Notes: generated by a model not told the origin, from the letters alone. A DNA stretch of 64,000 bases from Methyloferula stellata AR4 (GCF_000385335.1 NZ_ARWA01000001.1:1876001-1940000); one strand, 5' to 3'. Positions 8,918-17,688 are shown, counted from the first letter of the stretch. Program-made: numbers and translations.

Positions 8918-10608
8918 CATTTGGCTGTCTCGTCGCGCGGCTCAAGCCAACCCCGATAGCGCACGATCAAACCCGTCAGAGGGTGGCTGATTTCGACATG
9001 AAAATGAAATTTGCCGTCTTCGACTGTTTCATAAGATCGCGAGCGCGGACAAAGCCACATCGGCAGCGGCAGACCCAAAAGGCTCCAGCGCCGCAAGACG
9101 AGTGCTAGCTTTTCACGCTCGACCACAAGTGCCATGGCGAAAGTCAAAGGCCCGAAGCGCTCGCACACAAGGCCTTCGGCGCGTCCCGTCCCGGCGAAAT
9201 GCCGGCTCGAAAAGCCGTCATCTCCGAACCGGCGCGCCCAGATTTCACCGTTCGCCGAGCGATCGAAATGGACCGAGACCTCCGTGTCGGCCGAGGCTTG
9301 AGGAAAGCGCATCAAACGCGCGACAAGTTTTGCTAGCGGATTGGCCCCGCGTAGGACGCTGGCGCGGCCCTTGGCCCTCACGATGTCGCCATGCATCGCG
9401 CGAATCTCCGCCGGAAGCACCTCCCAAGCGGAACCTAGAATTTGTGCGTAAAGGCCAAGGTGCTCGTCGCGCTGGTCGTCTCTGGCGCCGGTATGGATCC
9501 GCCGCGTGGCGAAAAGTTTTTCGTAATCCTGAAGTTCGAGATCGCGAATGGCCGCGCGGGCTCCCGGCTCGGGCGGTGCATCCTCAAGCCATTTGCGCAC
9601 GATGGCTTCGACCGCCATCGATGGGATGAGCGGGCCGTCGTCTCCTTCGGCCAGCATATGCCAGGAGCGTTTCAGCCTTTTGCCCGAAACATCTCTGCCC
9701 TCGACCTCGACGAACATGCCGCCGCGATGCTCGCCCCAGCGCAGATGATTGGTCGCGAAATGCATGAGCGGCGCGAGCGGCGTCAAAGTTGCGATGAGCC
9801 TCCAGCGCACGAGCCAAGCGAGGCCGATCAGCGCACGGTGCAAGATCTCCGGCACCGGGCCCGCGCCCATCCAGATCGTCTGTGCTTCCGGCCAGAGCTC
9901 CGACAGTGCGCGAAGGTCCGGCACGTCGACAAGCGAAAATAAAGTGTTGCGCAAGGGCACGTTGCCTGGTGGGCGTACCGTGAAGCGCATGTGCTCGGTC
10001 AGGGGAAAGCCCTCGACGAGCCTGCCGCCTCTCTTCAGCAAGATGCTTTGGCCCGAATAGCCCGCGATGGCGCGGATGACATTCAGCCCGACGCCGGCAA
10101 AAGGCGATGGCGCGATGCCGCCGCGAATGTGATCGACCTCTATCATGAAGCCTGAAAGCGCGCGCACCACGGCGGCCGTCAGGACCGGAAAGCTCGATAC
10201 ACCCGAGAGCACGAAAAGCCCGGCGTCGCGCGCCGCTTCATCATAAGCGCCAATGCCGGCGACGAAATCCGATCCGTCGGCGAAATCGGCGTAATTGATC
10301 TTCTGCGCGATGCAGGCTTCGATGACACGATATTGCCCCTCGCCATAGGCCTGGAATGGGCCGCTCGCATCGACGAGAAGATCGATTTTATGCGCGGCGA
10401 GCTGCGCAGCGATGTCGCCGTCGCGATCGAAAGCTTCGGCAATCAGCCTTGCCCGGACCGAGCCACGGCTCTTGCAAAAGGCCTCGGCCTTGGCGCGCGA
10501 GCGGCCGGCGACGATGAGGGTGAGGCGCGGCTCATCTTCGAGAAGCCGGACGAGGCGGCCGCCGAATGTGCCATAGCCGCCGAGAATGAGAATCGCTTTT
10601 CCGGTCAT
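8917..10608 (-). CDS. Saccharopine dehydrogenase-like NAD(P)-binding protein fused to DUF4166
   Basis: The 563-residue protein begins with a Rossmann fold (ILILGGYGTFGGRLVRLL), typical of the saccharopine-dehydrogenase-like/trans-acting enoyl reductase NAD(P)-binding group, covering about the first 340 residues. The C-terminal part (about 390-555) matches the DUF4166 pattern, with WARRFG and FHFHVEISHPLTG stretches. The function is unknown; an oxidoreductase role on a lipid-like substrate is only an inference. Its ATG overlaps the stop of the upstream DCC-family gene by 4 bp (ATGA), implying translational coupling. Confidence 0.8.
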   Translation of the reverse strand: MTGKAILILGGYGTFGGRLVRLLEDEPRLTLIVAGRSRAKAEAFCKSRGSVRARLIAEAFDRDGDIAAQLAAHKIDLLVDASGPFQAYGEGQYRVIEACIAQKINYADFADGSDFVAGIGAYDEAARDAGLFVLSGVSSFPVLTAAVVRALSGFMIEVDHIRGGIAPSPFAGVGLNVIRAIAGYSGQSILLKRGGRLVEGFPLTEHMRFTVRPPGNVPLRNTLFSLVDVPDLRALSELWPEAQTIWMGAGPVPEILHRALIGLAWLVRWRLIATLTPLAPLMHFATNHLRWGEHRGGMFVEVEGRDVSGKRLKRSWHMLAEGDDGPLIPSMAVEAIVRKWLEDAPPEPGARAAIRDLELQDYEKLFATRRIHTGARDDQRDEHLGLYAQILGSAWEVLPAEIRAMHGDIVRAKGRASVLRGANPLAKLVARLMRFPQASADTEVSVHFDRSANGEIWARRFGDDGFSSRHFAGTGRAEGLVCERFGPLTFAMALVVEREKLALVLRRWSLLGLPLPMWLCPRSRSYETVEDGKFHFHVEISHPLTGLIVRYRGWLEPRDETAK

Positions 10609-11063
10609 GCGATGAAGCGATCCGCCATTGCGGGGTCGGGCAGATAGCAGCTTTGGCGCCGCCCGAACCAGCGATAGCGGTTTCTGGCGATGAATTCATA
10701 AAGCCGGTCGCGCGGGCCTTGCGGAAGGCATCGTCCAATTGCGGCGAGCGACCAGGGGAGCCCGAGAATTTCGAGGATGCGGATCGATCCGTCGGATTTC
10801 AGCTGGGGGCGGCCGTCCTCCAGCAGAATGATCGTTTCATAATCGACGTGATCGAGCCCGAAATGCTTGAACAGCATCTGGCCGAGCGGCGTCTCGCCGT
10901 CGAGCAGGCGAAGACGGCGGTGCTTATCGAAGCAGAGAATGAACCGGACGAAGGACGAGCATAAAATGCATTTGCCATCGAAGATCACGATCGGGAGATC
11001 GTCGGCGAAATGCGGAATCGCCGGATCGTTTCGATAGGCGAAGGCTTCCATCTGCGGCCTCAT
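10605..11063 (-). CDS. DCC-family thiol-disulfide oxidoreductase-like protein (DUF393)
   Basis: 152 residues with the family signature DGKCILC (Asp29, Cys32, Cys35) near the N-terminus and the downstream LLDGETPLGQ stretch. DCC proteins have a thioredoxin-like motif, but their biochemical role is poorly known. The stop codon overlaps the start of the DUF4166 fusion gene, so the two are probably made together. An alternative start at Met5 cannot be excluded. Confidence 0.83.
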   Translation of the reverse strand: MRPQMEAFAYRNDPAIPHFADDLPIVIFDGKCILCSSFVRFILCFDKHRRLRLLDGETPLGQMLFKHFGLDHVDYETIILLEDGRPQLKSDGSIRILEILGLPWSLAAIGRCLPQGPRDRLYEFIARNRYRWFGRRQSCYLPDPAMADRFIA

Positions 11064-11088
11064 ATGACGCCCGATCTAGCAGCCTCGA

Positions 11089-11418
11089 TCAGGCGAGGGG
11101 CTTTTCCGGCGGCTCGCGCCAATGATCGACGACATTTCTGGCTTTGGCCTCGGTCATCAGTTTGAACGCGTGTTTTGTTTCATCCAGCGACAGAAACGGC
11201 TTCATCGTTTCCCGGAAGCGGTGAAAGGCTACCGCGAGCAGCACGCCTGTCATGGCGTGATTGATGAAATTCTGTAAGTCCGCATGGTCGGGATTGGCGA
11301 CGAGTTCCCGAGAGATGGCCTCGAACGCGTCTTCCTCCTGCTGCACCAATCCCCAGATGCGGTCGATGAGATCGACCTCGAGGCCCGCGAGCCGTGCGAC
11401 TGTATCTTCCAAGCTCAT
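11089..11418 (-). CDS. Small conserved protein of unknown function
   Basis: 109 residues starting MSLEDTVARL, largely helical, acidic, and without membrane segments or signal peptide. The open frame continues upstream, but that extension overlaps the ABC ATPase end and is Arg/Pro-rich shadow sequence; the ATG at 11418 follows a GGAA-type site. It contains KPFLSLDETKHAFKLM and ends KARNVVDHWREPPE. I do not recognise the family. It follows the ABC transporter operon at a 40-bp distance and could be its last gene. Confidence 0.65.
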   Translation of the reverse strand: MSLEDTVARLAGLEVDLIDRIWGLVQQEEDAFEAISRELVANPDHADLQNFINHAMTGVLLAVAFHRFRETMKPFLSLDETKHAFKLMTEAKARNVVDHWREPPEKPLA

Positions 11419-11458
11419 TGTCAGGTTCCGTTTTTTCCTTCGCCCCAATTTAGCACGT

Positions 11459-12196
11459 TCATCGCGCGTCTTGGGAGGCGAAGGGCCTGAAGGCCGCGGC
11501 CACCTCCGGCCGGCGCATGAGACCGGCGGCGGCCGCATAGGCTTCGGCCGCATTACCCGGACGCGCGGCTATTGGCAAATCCGCCAGCTTTTTCGCAGGC
11601 TGCCCGCCGAGCACGACGATGCGGTCGGCGAGCGTCACGGCCTCGATCGGATCATGCGTCACGAGGATCGCGGCGAGCTTTCGTTCGTCCACGATTCCGC
11701 GCACGAGATTTTGAAGGTCGGCACGAAGCCCGAGATCGAGGCTGGTAAAGGGTTCGTCCATCAAAAGGAGATCGGGCGATATCGCAAGCGCGCGCGCGAT
11801 TGCGACGCGCTGCCGCATGCCGCCCGATAGAGCACGCGGGCGCTTCATCTGATCCTCGGCTGAGAAGCCGAGCCTTTCGAGCAACGCCGCCGCGTGGGAG
11901 CGGGCTATATCGCGGCTCATGCCGCTTGCCCGCAGGCCGAAACCGGCATTGTCCAAGGCAGATTGCCAAGGCAGAAGCCGGGCGTCCTGAAAGATGACCG
12001 CCACCTTCGCTTCGACACGCCGCAGGCCTCCATCCGGCCGAATAAGCCCTGCGATGACGCGCAGCAAAGTCGTCTTGCCGACGCCCGACGGTCCCATGAT
12101 GGCGGTGAGGCCGGGGCCTGCGATGGCGAGATCCACTCCTTCGAGGATGGTCTTGCCGCCGAGCTGGATATCGATTGCTTCGAGTTCGAGCTTCAT
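11459..12196 (-). CDS. ABC importer ATPase (nitrate/sulfonate/taurine type)
   Basis: 245-residue ATP-binding subunit. Walker A GPSGVGKTT (residues 35-43), Q-loop VIFQDARLLPW, signature LSGGMRQR (123-130), Walker B LLLMDEP (143-149) and the H-loop LVTHDPIEAV are all intact. The sequence type (VFQD.RLLPW) is that of the SsuB/TauB/NrtD family. The ATG overlaps the permease stop by 4 bp. The substrate is not known; the operon context with a Met/His-rich outer-membrane protein points away from a standard sulfonate system. Confidence 0.92.
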   Translation of the reverse strand: MKLELEAIDIQLGGKTILEGVDLAIAGPGLTAIMGPSGVGKTTLLRVIAGLIRPDGGLRRVEAKVAVIFQDARLLPWQSALDNAGFGLRASGMSRDIARSHAAALLERLGFSAEDQMKRPRALSGGMRQRVAIARALAISPDLLLMDEPFTSLDLGLRADLQNLVRGIVDERKLAAILVTHDPIEAVTLADRIVVLGGQPAKKLADLPIAARPGNAAEAYAAAAGLMRRPEVAAAFRPFASQDAR

Positions 12197-12930
12197 GCGG
12201 CGCGCGCGGCCTTCGCCAACAGAAGATCGGTCACCAGCAAGAGAGCGAGCGCGATGACGACCCAGGCCATGGTCTCCACCGTGTCGAGATGGCTCCGTGC
12301 ATCGGCGATTTTTCCGCCTATGCCGCTGCCGGCATCGATGACCTCGGCCATCAGAGCGATCTTCCAGGCAAAGCCCAGCGCGGTTGCAAGCGCAGGCAGA
12401 AGCGCCACGGCGATCTGCGGCAGTTTGATCTCGAAGAAGCGCTGGCGCCAAGGTGCATCGAAGGCCGCCGCGAGCTCGTCGAATTCGGCATGCGATGAGC
12501 GGATGCCCGCGAAGGCGCCCGCGAAGACCACGGGCGCAATGCCGATCGCGACCGTGAAGGTTGGCACGAGACCTTGCGGGCCGAACCAAAGCAAGGCCAG
12601 CACGATCCAGATGATCGGCGGGATGCCGAGGATCACGGTCGAGATCGTTTCGAGCACAATGCCGAGATCATCATGCGCGCCGCCCAATAGGCCGAGGAGG
12701 AGACCGGCCGCGCCGCCGAGCGTAAATCCGAGCAGCACATGCCAGGTGGTCACGCCGGCCGGCTGCCAGACGGTGCCTGCGCGGATGAGATCGACGGCTT
12801 GCGCGAAAGCCTCGGCGGGCGCCGGCATCACAAAGGGGCCACCGAGGATAAAGGCCCATTGCCAAAGCCCGACAAGAACGCAAAGCCCGAGCGCGGCGAA
12901 CAAAGCGCGGCGTGCGGGTGCCAGTCTCAT
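12193..12930 (-). CDS. ABC importer permease
   Basis: 245-residue inner-membrane subunit with about six hydrophobic segments and the binding-protein-dependent EAA loop ELAAAFDAPWRQRFFEIKLP, where it docks on the ATPase. It overlaps both neighbours by 4 bp, so binding protein, permease and ATPase are translationally coupled. It belongs to the SsuC/TauC-like group by sequence type. Confidence 0.9.
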   Translation of the reverse strand: MRLAPARRALFAALGLCVLVGLWQWAFILGGPFVMPAPAEAFAQAVDLIRAGTVWQPAGVTTWHVLLGFTLGGAAGLLLGLLGGAHDDLGIVLETISTVILGIPPIIWIVLALLWFGPQGLVPTFTVAIGIAPVVFAGAFAGIRSSHAEFDELAAAFDAPWRQRFFEIKLPQIAVALLPALATALGFAWKIALMAEVIDAGSGIGGKIADARSHLDTVETMAWVVIALALLLVTDLLLAKAARAA

Positions 12931-13928
12931 AGATCGAGATAGAAAGAGGCGTCCGGCAGGTGTCCGTCGAGCGCGGCCGGCTGCAGCGCGATGATCACCT
13001 TGTAGAAATCTTCAAGGCCTGCGCGCGCGGCCTTGGCGGACATGATCTTGATTTGCGAATGATCGAGCGCGCCGAGGAACATGGGCTGATGATAGTGCAT
13101 GAGTTTTTCGGCGAGCGCCGCCGCCTCCGGCCGGTTGGCGAAGACCCAATCTTTCGCCTGCGGGAGCCCGTCGCGCAAGAGCGGCACGAGCTCGGGCGCC
13201 GCTTCGATCAGGCTTTCATGCACGCCGAGCCCGACCATGGGAATGCCGTCGCCGCCTTTATGCTTGATCCATATGTCCTGCAGATTGAAAGCGCGGAACA
13301 GCTCGCGCCCCTGATGCGCTGCCATCATGATCGCGACGGTCGCTGGCGGCTCCGACAGAATGGCCGTCTCGGCGCGTCCCGCCGCGAGCATTTGCGCGGC
13401 CTCCATCGGCGTTCCGACATAGGTGAGCTTGAAATCCTTGTCGGGGTCGAGCCCCTCCATATGCGCCACGGCGCGAAAGACGAGATCCGGCATATCGTTT
13501 CGGAAGAAGCCCAGCACCGGTTTGCCGGCGAGATCGGCGAGGCTCGCGATCGTGTGGTCGCTGCTGACGATCGTCAGATGGCCCATGCCGAGCACGGCGA
13601 GAAGCTTCAACGGCAGGCCGCGATTGGCGAGATTGGCCGGAACATGGGTCGGCGTCGTGAAGAGCTTCGAGCGATTGGCGACGGTCGCCGCGCGCAATTC
13701 ATCCGTATCGTGCCAGAGATGAAAGCTCGCCTCGGGCAGAACCGGTGCGAGCGCGCCCGCATCGAAGAGACGCGCCACGACGATCGAGGCGACCGTTGGC
13801 GCGCAGAGAATTTCGACATCGGCCACGGGCTTGCCGAAGGCCGAAGGCGCCAGCGGACTGAACGCGCCCGCGGCGAGGCCCGTCAGGACAGAGCGCCGCG
13901 ACAAAAAGGTGAAAGACACGTCAGCCAT
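12927..13928 (-). CDS. ABC importer periplasmic substrate-binding protein (SsuA/NrtA-like)
   Basis: 333 residues with a twin-arginine-like leader (SRRSVLTGLAAGAFSPLAP) and a type II periplasmic-binding fold. A segment such as ASLADLAGKPVLGFFRND and the later VGTPMEAAQMLAAGRAETAI are typical of the NMT1/SsuA-like family. The ligand is unknown. The gene starts 22 bp after the outer-membrane protein gene and overlaps the permease, so all four genes form one operon. Confidence 0.88.
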   Translation of the reverse strand: MADVSFTFLSRRSVLTGLAAGAFSPLAPSAFGKPVADVEILCAPTVASIVVARLFDAGALAPVLPEASFHLWHDTDELRAATVANRSKLFTTPTHVPANLANRGLPLKLLAVLGMGHLTIVSSDHTIASLADLAGKPVLGFFRNDMPDLVFRAVAHMEGLDPDKDFKLTYVGTPMEAAQMLAAGRAETAILSEPPATVAIMMAAHQGRELFRAFNLQDIWIKHKGGDGIPMVGLGVHESLIEAAPELVPLLRDGLPQAKDWVFANRPEAAALAEKLMHYHQPMFLGALDHSQIKIMSAKAARAGLEDFYKVIIALQPAALDGHLPDASFYLDL

Positions 13929-13950
13929 GCTCCGATCTTAAAGCCAAGCC

Positions 13951-15198
13951 TCAGAATCCGAGTCTGGCGGCAACGGTGAGCTGCCAGGCGCGGCCCAATT
14001 GCGGGCCGTTCAAATCCTGAAAGACGGGCGCGCCGCCTTCGACATCGAGATGCATCGCCGGGCCGAGACCCAGCGGCGCGCCGTCCATTTCGATGCCGCC
14101 CAAAAGATCGATGCGCTTGCCGCCGTAGAAGGCCGGATTGGTCCCCTGCATAAGCCCCGAGATCTGCGAATCGGCGCCATGAATTTGGCCCTGGATCGAG
14201 CCGACGGCGCGTCCTGTCAAAGTGATGCCCGGAATCAGCGTATAGCCGGCCCAGCCGCTCCATTCGTTCAGATTGCCGTAGCGATAGCCCTCGGAATTGT
14301 CGCCGAGCGGAAAGCGTCCGCGATAGATCATGCCCCAGGACCATTGCGCGATATGGCCCGTATAGGACACGCCCGGCAGAAAATCGACCGTGCCCGTGCC
14401 GAGCTGCATGCCGTAATTGGCGCGCATGTTCATATAGCTTCCCATGGGGCTCAACATCGAAATCTGTTCGGTCGTGCTGCCGGACGGCAGGCTCAAACCG
14501 AAATTCAGATGCAGATGATGGACCTGGTCCTGATAAAGCCGCCAGAGCGACGTCACCATCGTGTCGCCTATGCCCGATGTTTGCGCCGTGGACGAGCCGA
14601 CAATCCCGGTGCCCTTCATATTATAGGTGGTCATGGTCATGCTCTTTTGGAGAAAAGAGCCCATGACCATCAGATTGAGCCAGTCGGTCACGCCATACAT
14701 GGCGTGGAACATATGCGACTGCACATCCATGGAGGTCGGCACGATGCGATAGAAGTTCATCGCCATGCCGCCCATCATCACCGGCGCGGGCGTCTTCGTG
14801 TTCAAGATCGCCCGGTCCGACACCGTGGAGCTGCCGACGTAATTATCCGCCATATGCATGAACATCGGCGTGTAGCTCAGCATGAAGCCGCCAGCGCCGA
14901 CCATGCCGCCGCCGAAGACGCCGGCCGGAATATGGCTATGACCCAATGTGCCGTGATCCATGCTGCCGTGATCCATCGTGCCGTCCATGCCGGAGGTCAC
15001 GGAGAAGGGCATCGGAAGGAACGGGATTTGCGGAGCGGCCAGGTCCATGGCCTGCGCGGGCAGGGCGGCGGCGAGGCCTGTTGCTGCGACCGCCAAAGCA
15101 AAGAGTCCGGAACGCGATGGGCAGAAAATCCGTGTCCTGACCCTCTGTTCCGTCCGCCGATTGCGGACCGTTTTCTTCGCAAAGCGAACCCTATCCAT
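13951..15198 (-). CDS. Outer-membrane beta-barrel protein with Met/His-rich N-terminus
   Basis: 415 residues, starting at the ATG 15198, which has a GGGGGA ribosome-binding site. A long basic leader and hydrophobic core end at ALPAQA (about residue 50). The mature N-terminus has repeated Met-Asp-His-Gly units (MDHGSMDHGTLGHSH), and Met is unusually frequent in the following 150 residues. The rest alternates amphipathic strands with aromatic girdles and ends in VAARLGF, a typical C-terminal Phe of outer-membrane barrels. Met/His clusters of this kind bind copper in other proteins, so a metal-related role is an inference. First gene of the ABC importer operon. Confidence 0.75.
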   Translation of the reverse strand: MDRVRFAKKTVRNRRTEQRVRTRIFCPSRSGLFALAVAATGLAAALPAQAMDLAAPQIPFLPMPFSVTSGMDGTMDHGSMDHGTLGHSHIPAGVFGGGMVGAGGFMLSYTPMFMHMADNYVGSSTVSDRAILNTKTPAPVMMGGMAMNFYRIVPTSMDVQSHMFHAMYGVTDWLNLMVMGSFLQKSMTMTTYNMKGTGIVGSSTAQTSGIGDTMVTSLWRLYQDQVHHLHLNFGLSLPSGSTTEQISMLSPMGSYMNMRANYGMQLGTGTVDFLPGVSYTGHIAQWSWGMIYRGRFPLGDNSEGYRYGNLNEWSGWAGYTLIPGITLTGRAVGSIQGQIHGADSQISGLMQGTNPAFYGGKRIDLLGGIEMDGAPLGLGPAMHLDVEGGAPVFQDLNGPQLGRAWQLTVAARLGF

Positions 15199-15415
15199 CC
15201 TTAATCCCCCACCCCGGTGCGGCTCTGACCGAGCCCGCAAATCACCGTGATGGTATATAGATATTTATATTGCTATGTGAACCTGAGTTTATGCAATTAA
15301 AGTTTATAACCAGAGGTAAAATCAAGGCTGTGGCATTCATGCCATCATAAGAGAATGACAATATATTGTGTTATAACGTATATAGCTTGAAGGAGAATGA
15401 TACGCCGGCCGCCGG
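15199..15415. promoter_or_regulatory. AT-rich intergenic region with a TGGCAT-N2-ATGCCA palindrome
   Basis: This 217-bp stretch precedes the outer-membrane/ABC operon (minus strand) and is much richer in A+T than its surroundings. It holds a perfect 14-bp palindrome at 15331-15344 and several TATA-rich blocks. It most likely contains the operon promoter; no regulator is encoded beside it. Confidence 0.45.
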
Positions 15416-15856
15416 TCAGCCGAACTCGCCATAGCCTCGCGCCATGGCCGCCGCGAAAACGGGGAGCAGGACGAAGAGCCCGACTTCCAGCCAAAGATAA
15501 AGCCGCGTCCCGCTCACTTGCGCATCGCTCGGCGTGACCTTTGCCCCGCGCCATCGGATATAGGCGAAAGTCGGCGGCAGCGAGAGCAGGCCGATCGCGG
15601 CGAAGGTCCCGATCTTCGCCCAGAAGAAGGCGTTATGCGCGTAATAGTCCCAGCCTTTGGCGGCGTAGATCGCCCGCGCGAAGCCGACAATGATGATGAG
15701 GCCCGCGAGCACGCCATACCAGAGGTCGATCTTAGCGATCTGCGCCACCGTCGCCAGATCCATGCCGCGCCGCACGAGGATGAGTTCGGCGACGAGCACG
15801 CCGAACAGAGCGAAGATCAGAAGGTGATGATCTATGGCCAGCACGAGGTCGAGCAT
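15416..15856 (-). CDS. DUF2214-family inner-membrane protein
   Basis: 146 residues with four predicted membrane segments, including HHLLIFALFGVLVAELILV and LWYGVLAGLIIIVGFARAIY, and the conserved AKGWDYYAHNAFFWAKIGTF region of the DUF2214 family. Function unknown. It lies upstream of, and on the same strand as, the outer-membrane/ABC operon but 217 bp away, so it may be independently expressed. Confidence 0.8.
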   Translation of the reverse strand: MLDLVLAIDHHLLIFALFGVLVAELILVRRGMDLATVAQIAKIDLWYGVLAGLIIIVGFARAIYAAKGWDYYAHNAFFWAKIGTFAAIGLLSLPPTFAYIRWRGAKVTPSDAQVSGTRLYLWLEVGLFVLLPVFAAAMARGYGEFG

Positions 15857-16192
15857 GATCGGCTCCGATAATGTCGGCGAAAAGAGAGGGCTTAGGCCTT
15901 TGGTCCGGCGATAGGTCCATGCGATGTGTGCGCCCGTACATCGCGCGCGAGCCTATTCGTCACTGTGCGTATTGCAAAGGCTGCATCGGCGCGGCCGATG
16001 ACCCCCTATCTGGCTTATGCTAGGGTTCGGACGTAATTATCCGCGGCTCAAAACCCTCATCCTTCGAGACGCGAGCTTTGCTCGCTCCTCAGGATGAGGG
16101 ATCGGCTGATTAGGTCCGGACCCTAGGTTCGATGAATTGCTTGTGACACAGTCGGGTGAATTGATGGGTGATCTGGGTAAGGCGGTCCTGTC
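15857..16192. other. Intergenic region with nested palindromes
   Basis: No gene is seen in these 336 bp. The second half (16020-16126) is a nested inverted repeat, described separately. The remainder should hold the divergent promoters of the DUF2214 gene and the repeat protein. Confidence 0.6.
16020..16126. repeat. Nested palindrome enclosing a family B repeat
   Basis: The outer arms (16020-16032 and 16114-16126) are 13 bp with one mismatch. Inside lies a hairpin repeat (16054-16100) whose arms begin CCCTCATCCT and end AGGATGAGGG around a CGAGACGCGAGC core. Related family B copies lie between trpA and accD. Confidence 0.8.
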
Positions 16193-17479
16193 GTGACGGA
16201 CCGGCCGGGTTTGAACTGGTCCGCGGCGGGCAAGTCCGCGGCAGGCAAGGGGCCGCAGGCGAAGCCGCGCAAGGCTTGGCCGCGCTGGGCGACCGTGCTC
16301 ATCGTCGCGGGCCTGGCCGGCGGCTTCGATCTCGCCTGGTTCATGTTGCGTCCGGCCGAGCAGCAGACGGCCGAGCGCGATAAGCCCGCGCCGGCGGCCG
16401 CTCTGACGCCAGCGGAACCCGCGAATCTTGTTGCGGCCGAAAGCCCGCAGATCGCCTTCGACGAAGCCAAGACCGCCAATACCGTGCAGGCCTGGGACGA
16501 ATTTCTGGCCAAGGTCGATGCCGGTCAGGTTCAAGCCGGCCCGCTCACCGATCAGGCGCGCCAGGAGCGGGCGAAGCTCATCGCCGCGCAGGAGACACAG
16601 CCGGCCTTCGACGCGGCGAAGACCGCCAATACGATCCAGGCCTGGGACGATTTTCTTGCCAAGGTCGATACGGGCGAAGTGCAACGCGGTCCGCTCGTCG
16701 ATCAGGCGCGCCAGGAGCGCGCCAAACTCGTTGCGGCCGAGAACACGCGCCTCGGCTTCGATCAGGCGAAGGCGGCGAATACGGTCGAGGCCTGGGACGA
16801 GTTTCTGGCCGAGGTCACGGCCGGGACCTATCAATCCGGCCCCTTGGCCGACCGGGCCAAGCGCGAACGCGCCAAGCTCGTCGCCGCGCAAAACCCGCAA
16901 TCGGCCTTCGACGAGGCCAAGACCGCGGGCACCGTCGAGGCCTGGGACGCCTATCTCGCCAAGGTGAGAGCGGGCGAGATCGCGGGCGGACCGCTCGCCG
17001 ACCGCGCCCGGCGCGAACGCGGCATGCTGCTCACCGGCCAGCTTCAAGAGGAGTTGCGCCGCGTCGGCTGCGATCCCGGCCCATCGACATCGGAGTGGCG
17101 CGAGGGCTCGCGCCGCGCGCTGCAAAGTTTCAACGAGAATGCCGGCACGAGTCTCGACGTGACGGCGGCGACGCCCGAAGCGCTCAAGGCCGTGCAGGGT
17201 CAGGCGTCACGCGTGTGCCCGCTCGTCTGCGACCGCGGCCTCAAACCCGATGGCGACAAATGCGTCGCCATCGAATGCAACCCGGACGATCCGGCGACCT
17301 GCGAGAAGCCGGCGGCGCAATCGCAGCCCTTGAAGCAGGACGATCTTCAAGAGCATCCGCAAGAGCGCCAGCAGCAGGAGCGCCCGCGCCATCGCGAACG
17401 CGCCGAGCATCAGCGCGCGCGGCCGCGATCGCAAGGCAAGGGCGGCTGCATGGTGTTTGGCGTGAGGAAGCCGTGCTGA
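16193..17479 (+). CDS. Membrane-anchored protein with four 50-residue repeats
   Basis: 428 residues from a GTG start with an AAGGCGG ribosome-binding site. A single membrane segment lies at about residues 32-51 (cytoplasmic basic N-terminus). Four repeats of exactly 50 residues follow (about 81-280), each with the pattern AFDEAKTANTVQAWDEFLAK, then GPL-D-ARQERAKLIAA. The next part (about 283-345) resembles a degenerate peptidoglycan-binding-like domain with cysteines, and the tail is Gln/Glu/Arg-rich and low-complexity. Similar repeats occur beside caspase-like domains in other alphaproteobacteria, but no peptidase domain is present here. Function unknown. Confidence 0.75.
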   Translation: MTDRPGLNWSAAGKSAAGKGPQAKPRKAWPRWATVLIVAGLAGGFDLAWFMLRPAEQQTAERDKPAPAAALTPAEPANLVAAESPQIAFDEAKTANTVQAWDEFLAKVDAGQVQAGPLTDQARQERAKLIAAQETQPAFDAAKTANTIQAWDDFLAKVDTGEVQRGPLVDQARQERAKLVAAENTRLGFDQAKAANTVEAWDEFLAEVTAGTYQSGPLADRAKRERAKLVAAQNPQSAFDEAKTAGTVEAWDAYLAKVRAGEIAGGPLADRARRERGMLLTGQLQEELRRVGCDPGPSTSEWREGSRRALQSFNENAGTSLDVTAATPEALKAVQGQASRVCPLVCDRGLKPDGDKCVAIECNPDDPATCEKPAAQSQPLKQDDLQEHPQERQQQERPRHRERAEHQRARPRSQGKGGCMVFGVRKPC

Positions 17480-17688
17480 GGAGTGTCCCGAAAGTTGGAG
17501 GCTTGTTGGATAAGATCGTACGGTGAAACAAGCTCAAAGCTCGTAGTTCAATCGGCGATAATCTTGCGTTGATGACGGGACACCGTTGCGATGTCTGCTG
17601 TATTTGATCCGTTTCTTATTGACGGAGACGTTAAACAATCGCAGGTTTAAACATCAGCGCGTAGCTGGCCACTCTTGGGAGGGGCGCG

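Noticed and set aside
13999-15204. A 401-codon, His-rich plus-strand frame that looks metal-binding
   Set aside because: It is antisense to the Met-rich outer-membrane protein; ATG codons for Met read as CAT for His on the other strand, which explains the His richness.
17591-17650. A 19-codon frame (MSAVFDPFLIDGDVK...) upstream of the OLD nuclease, considered as a leader peptide or remnant
   Set aside because: Too short and without a clear ribosome-binding site; no attenuator hairpin follows.
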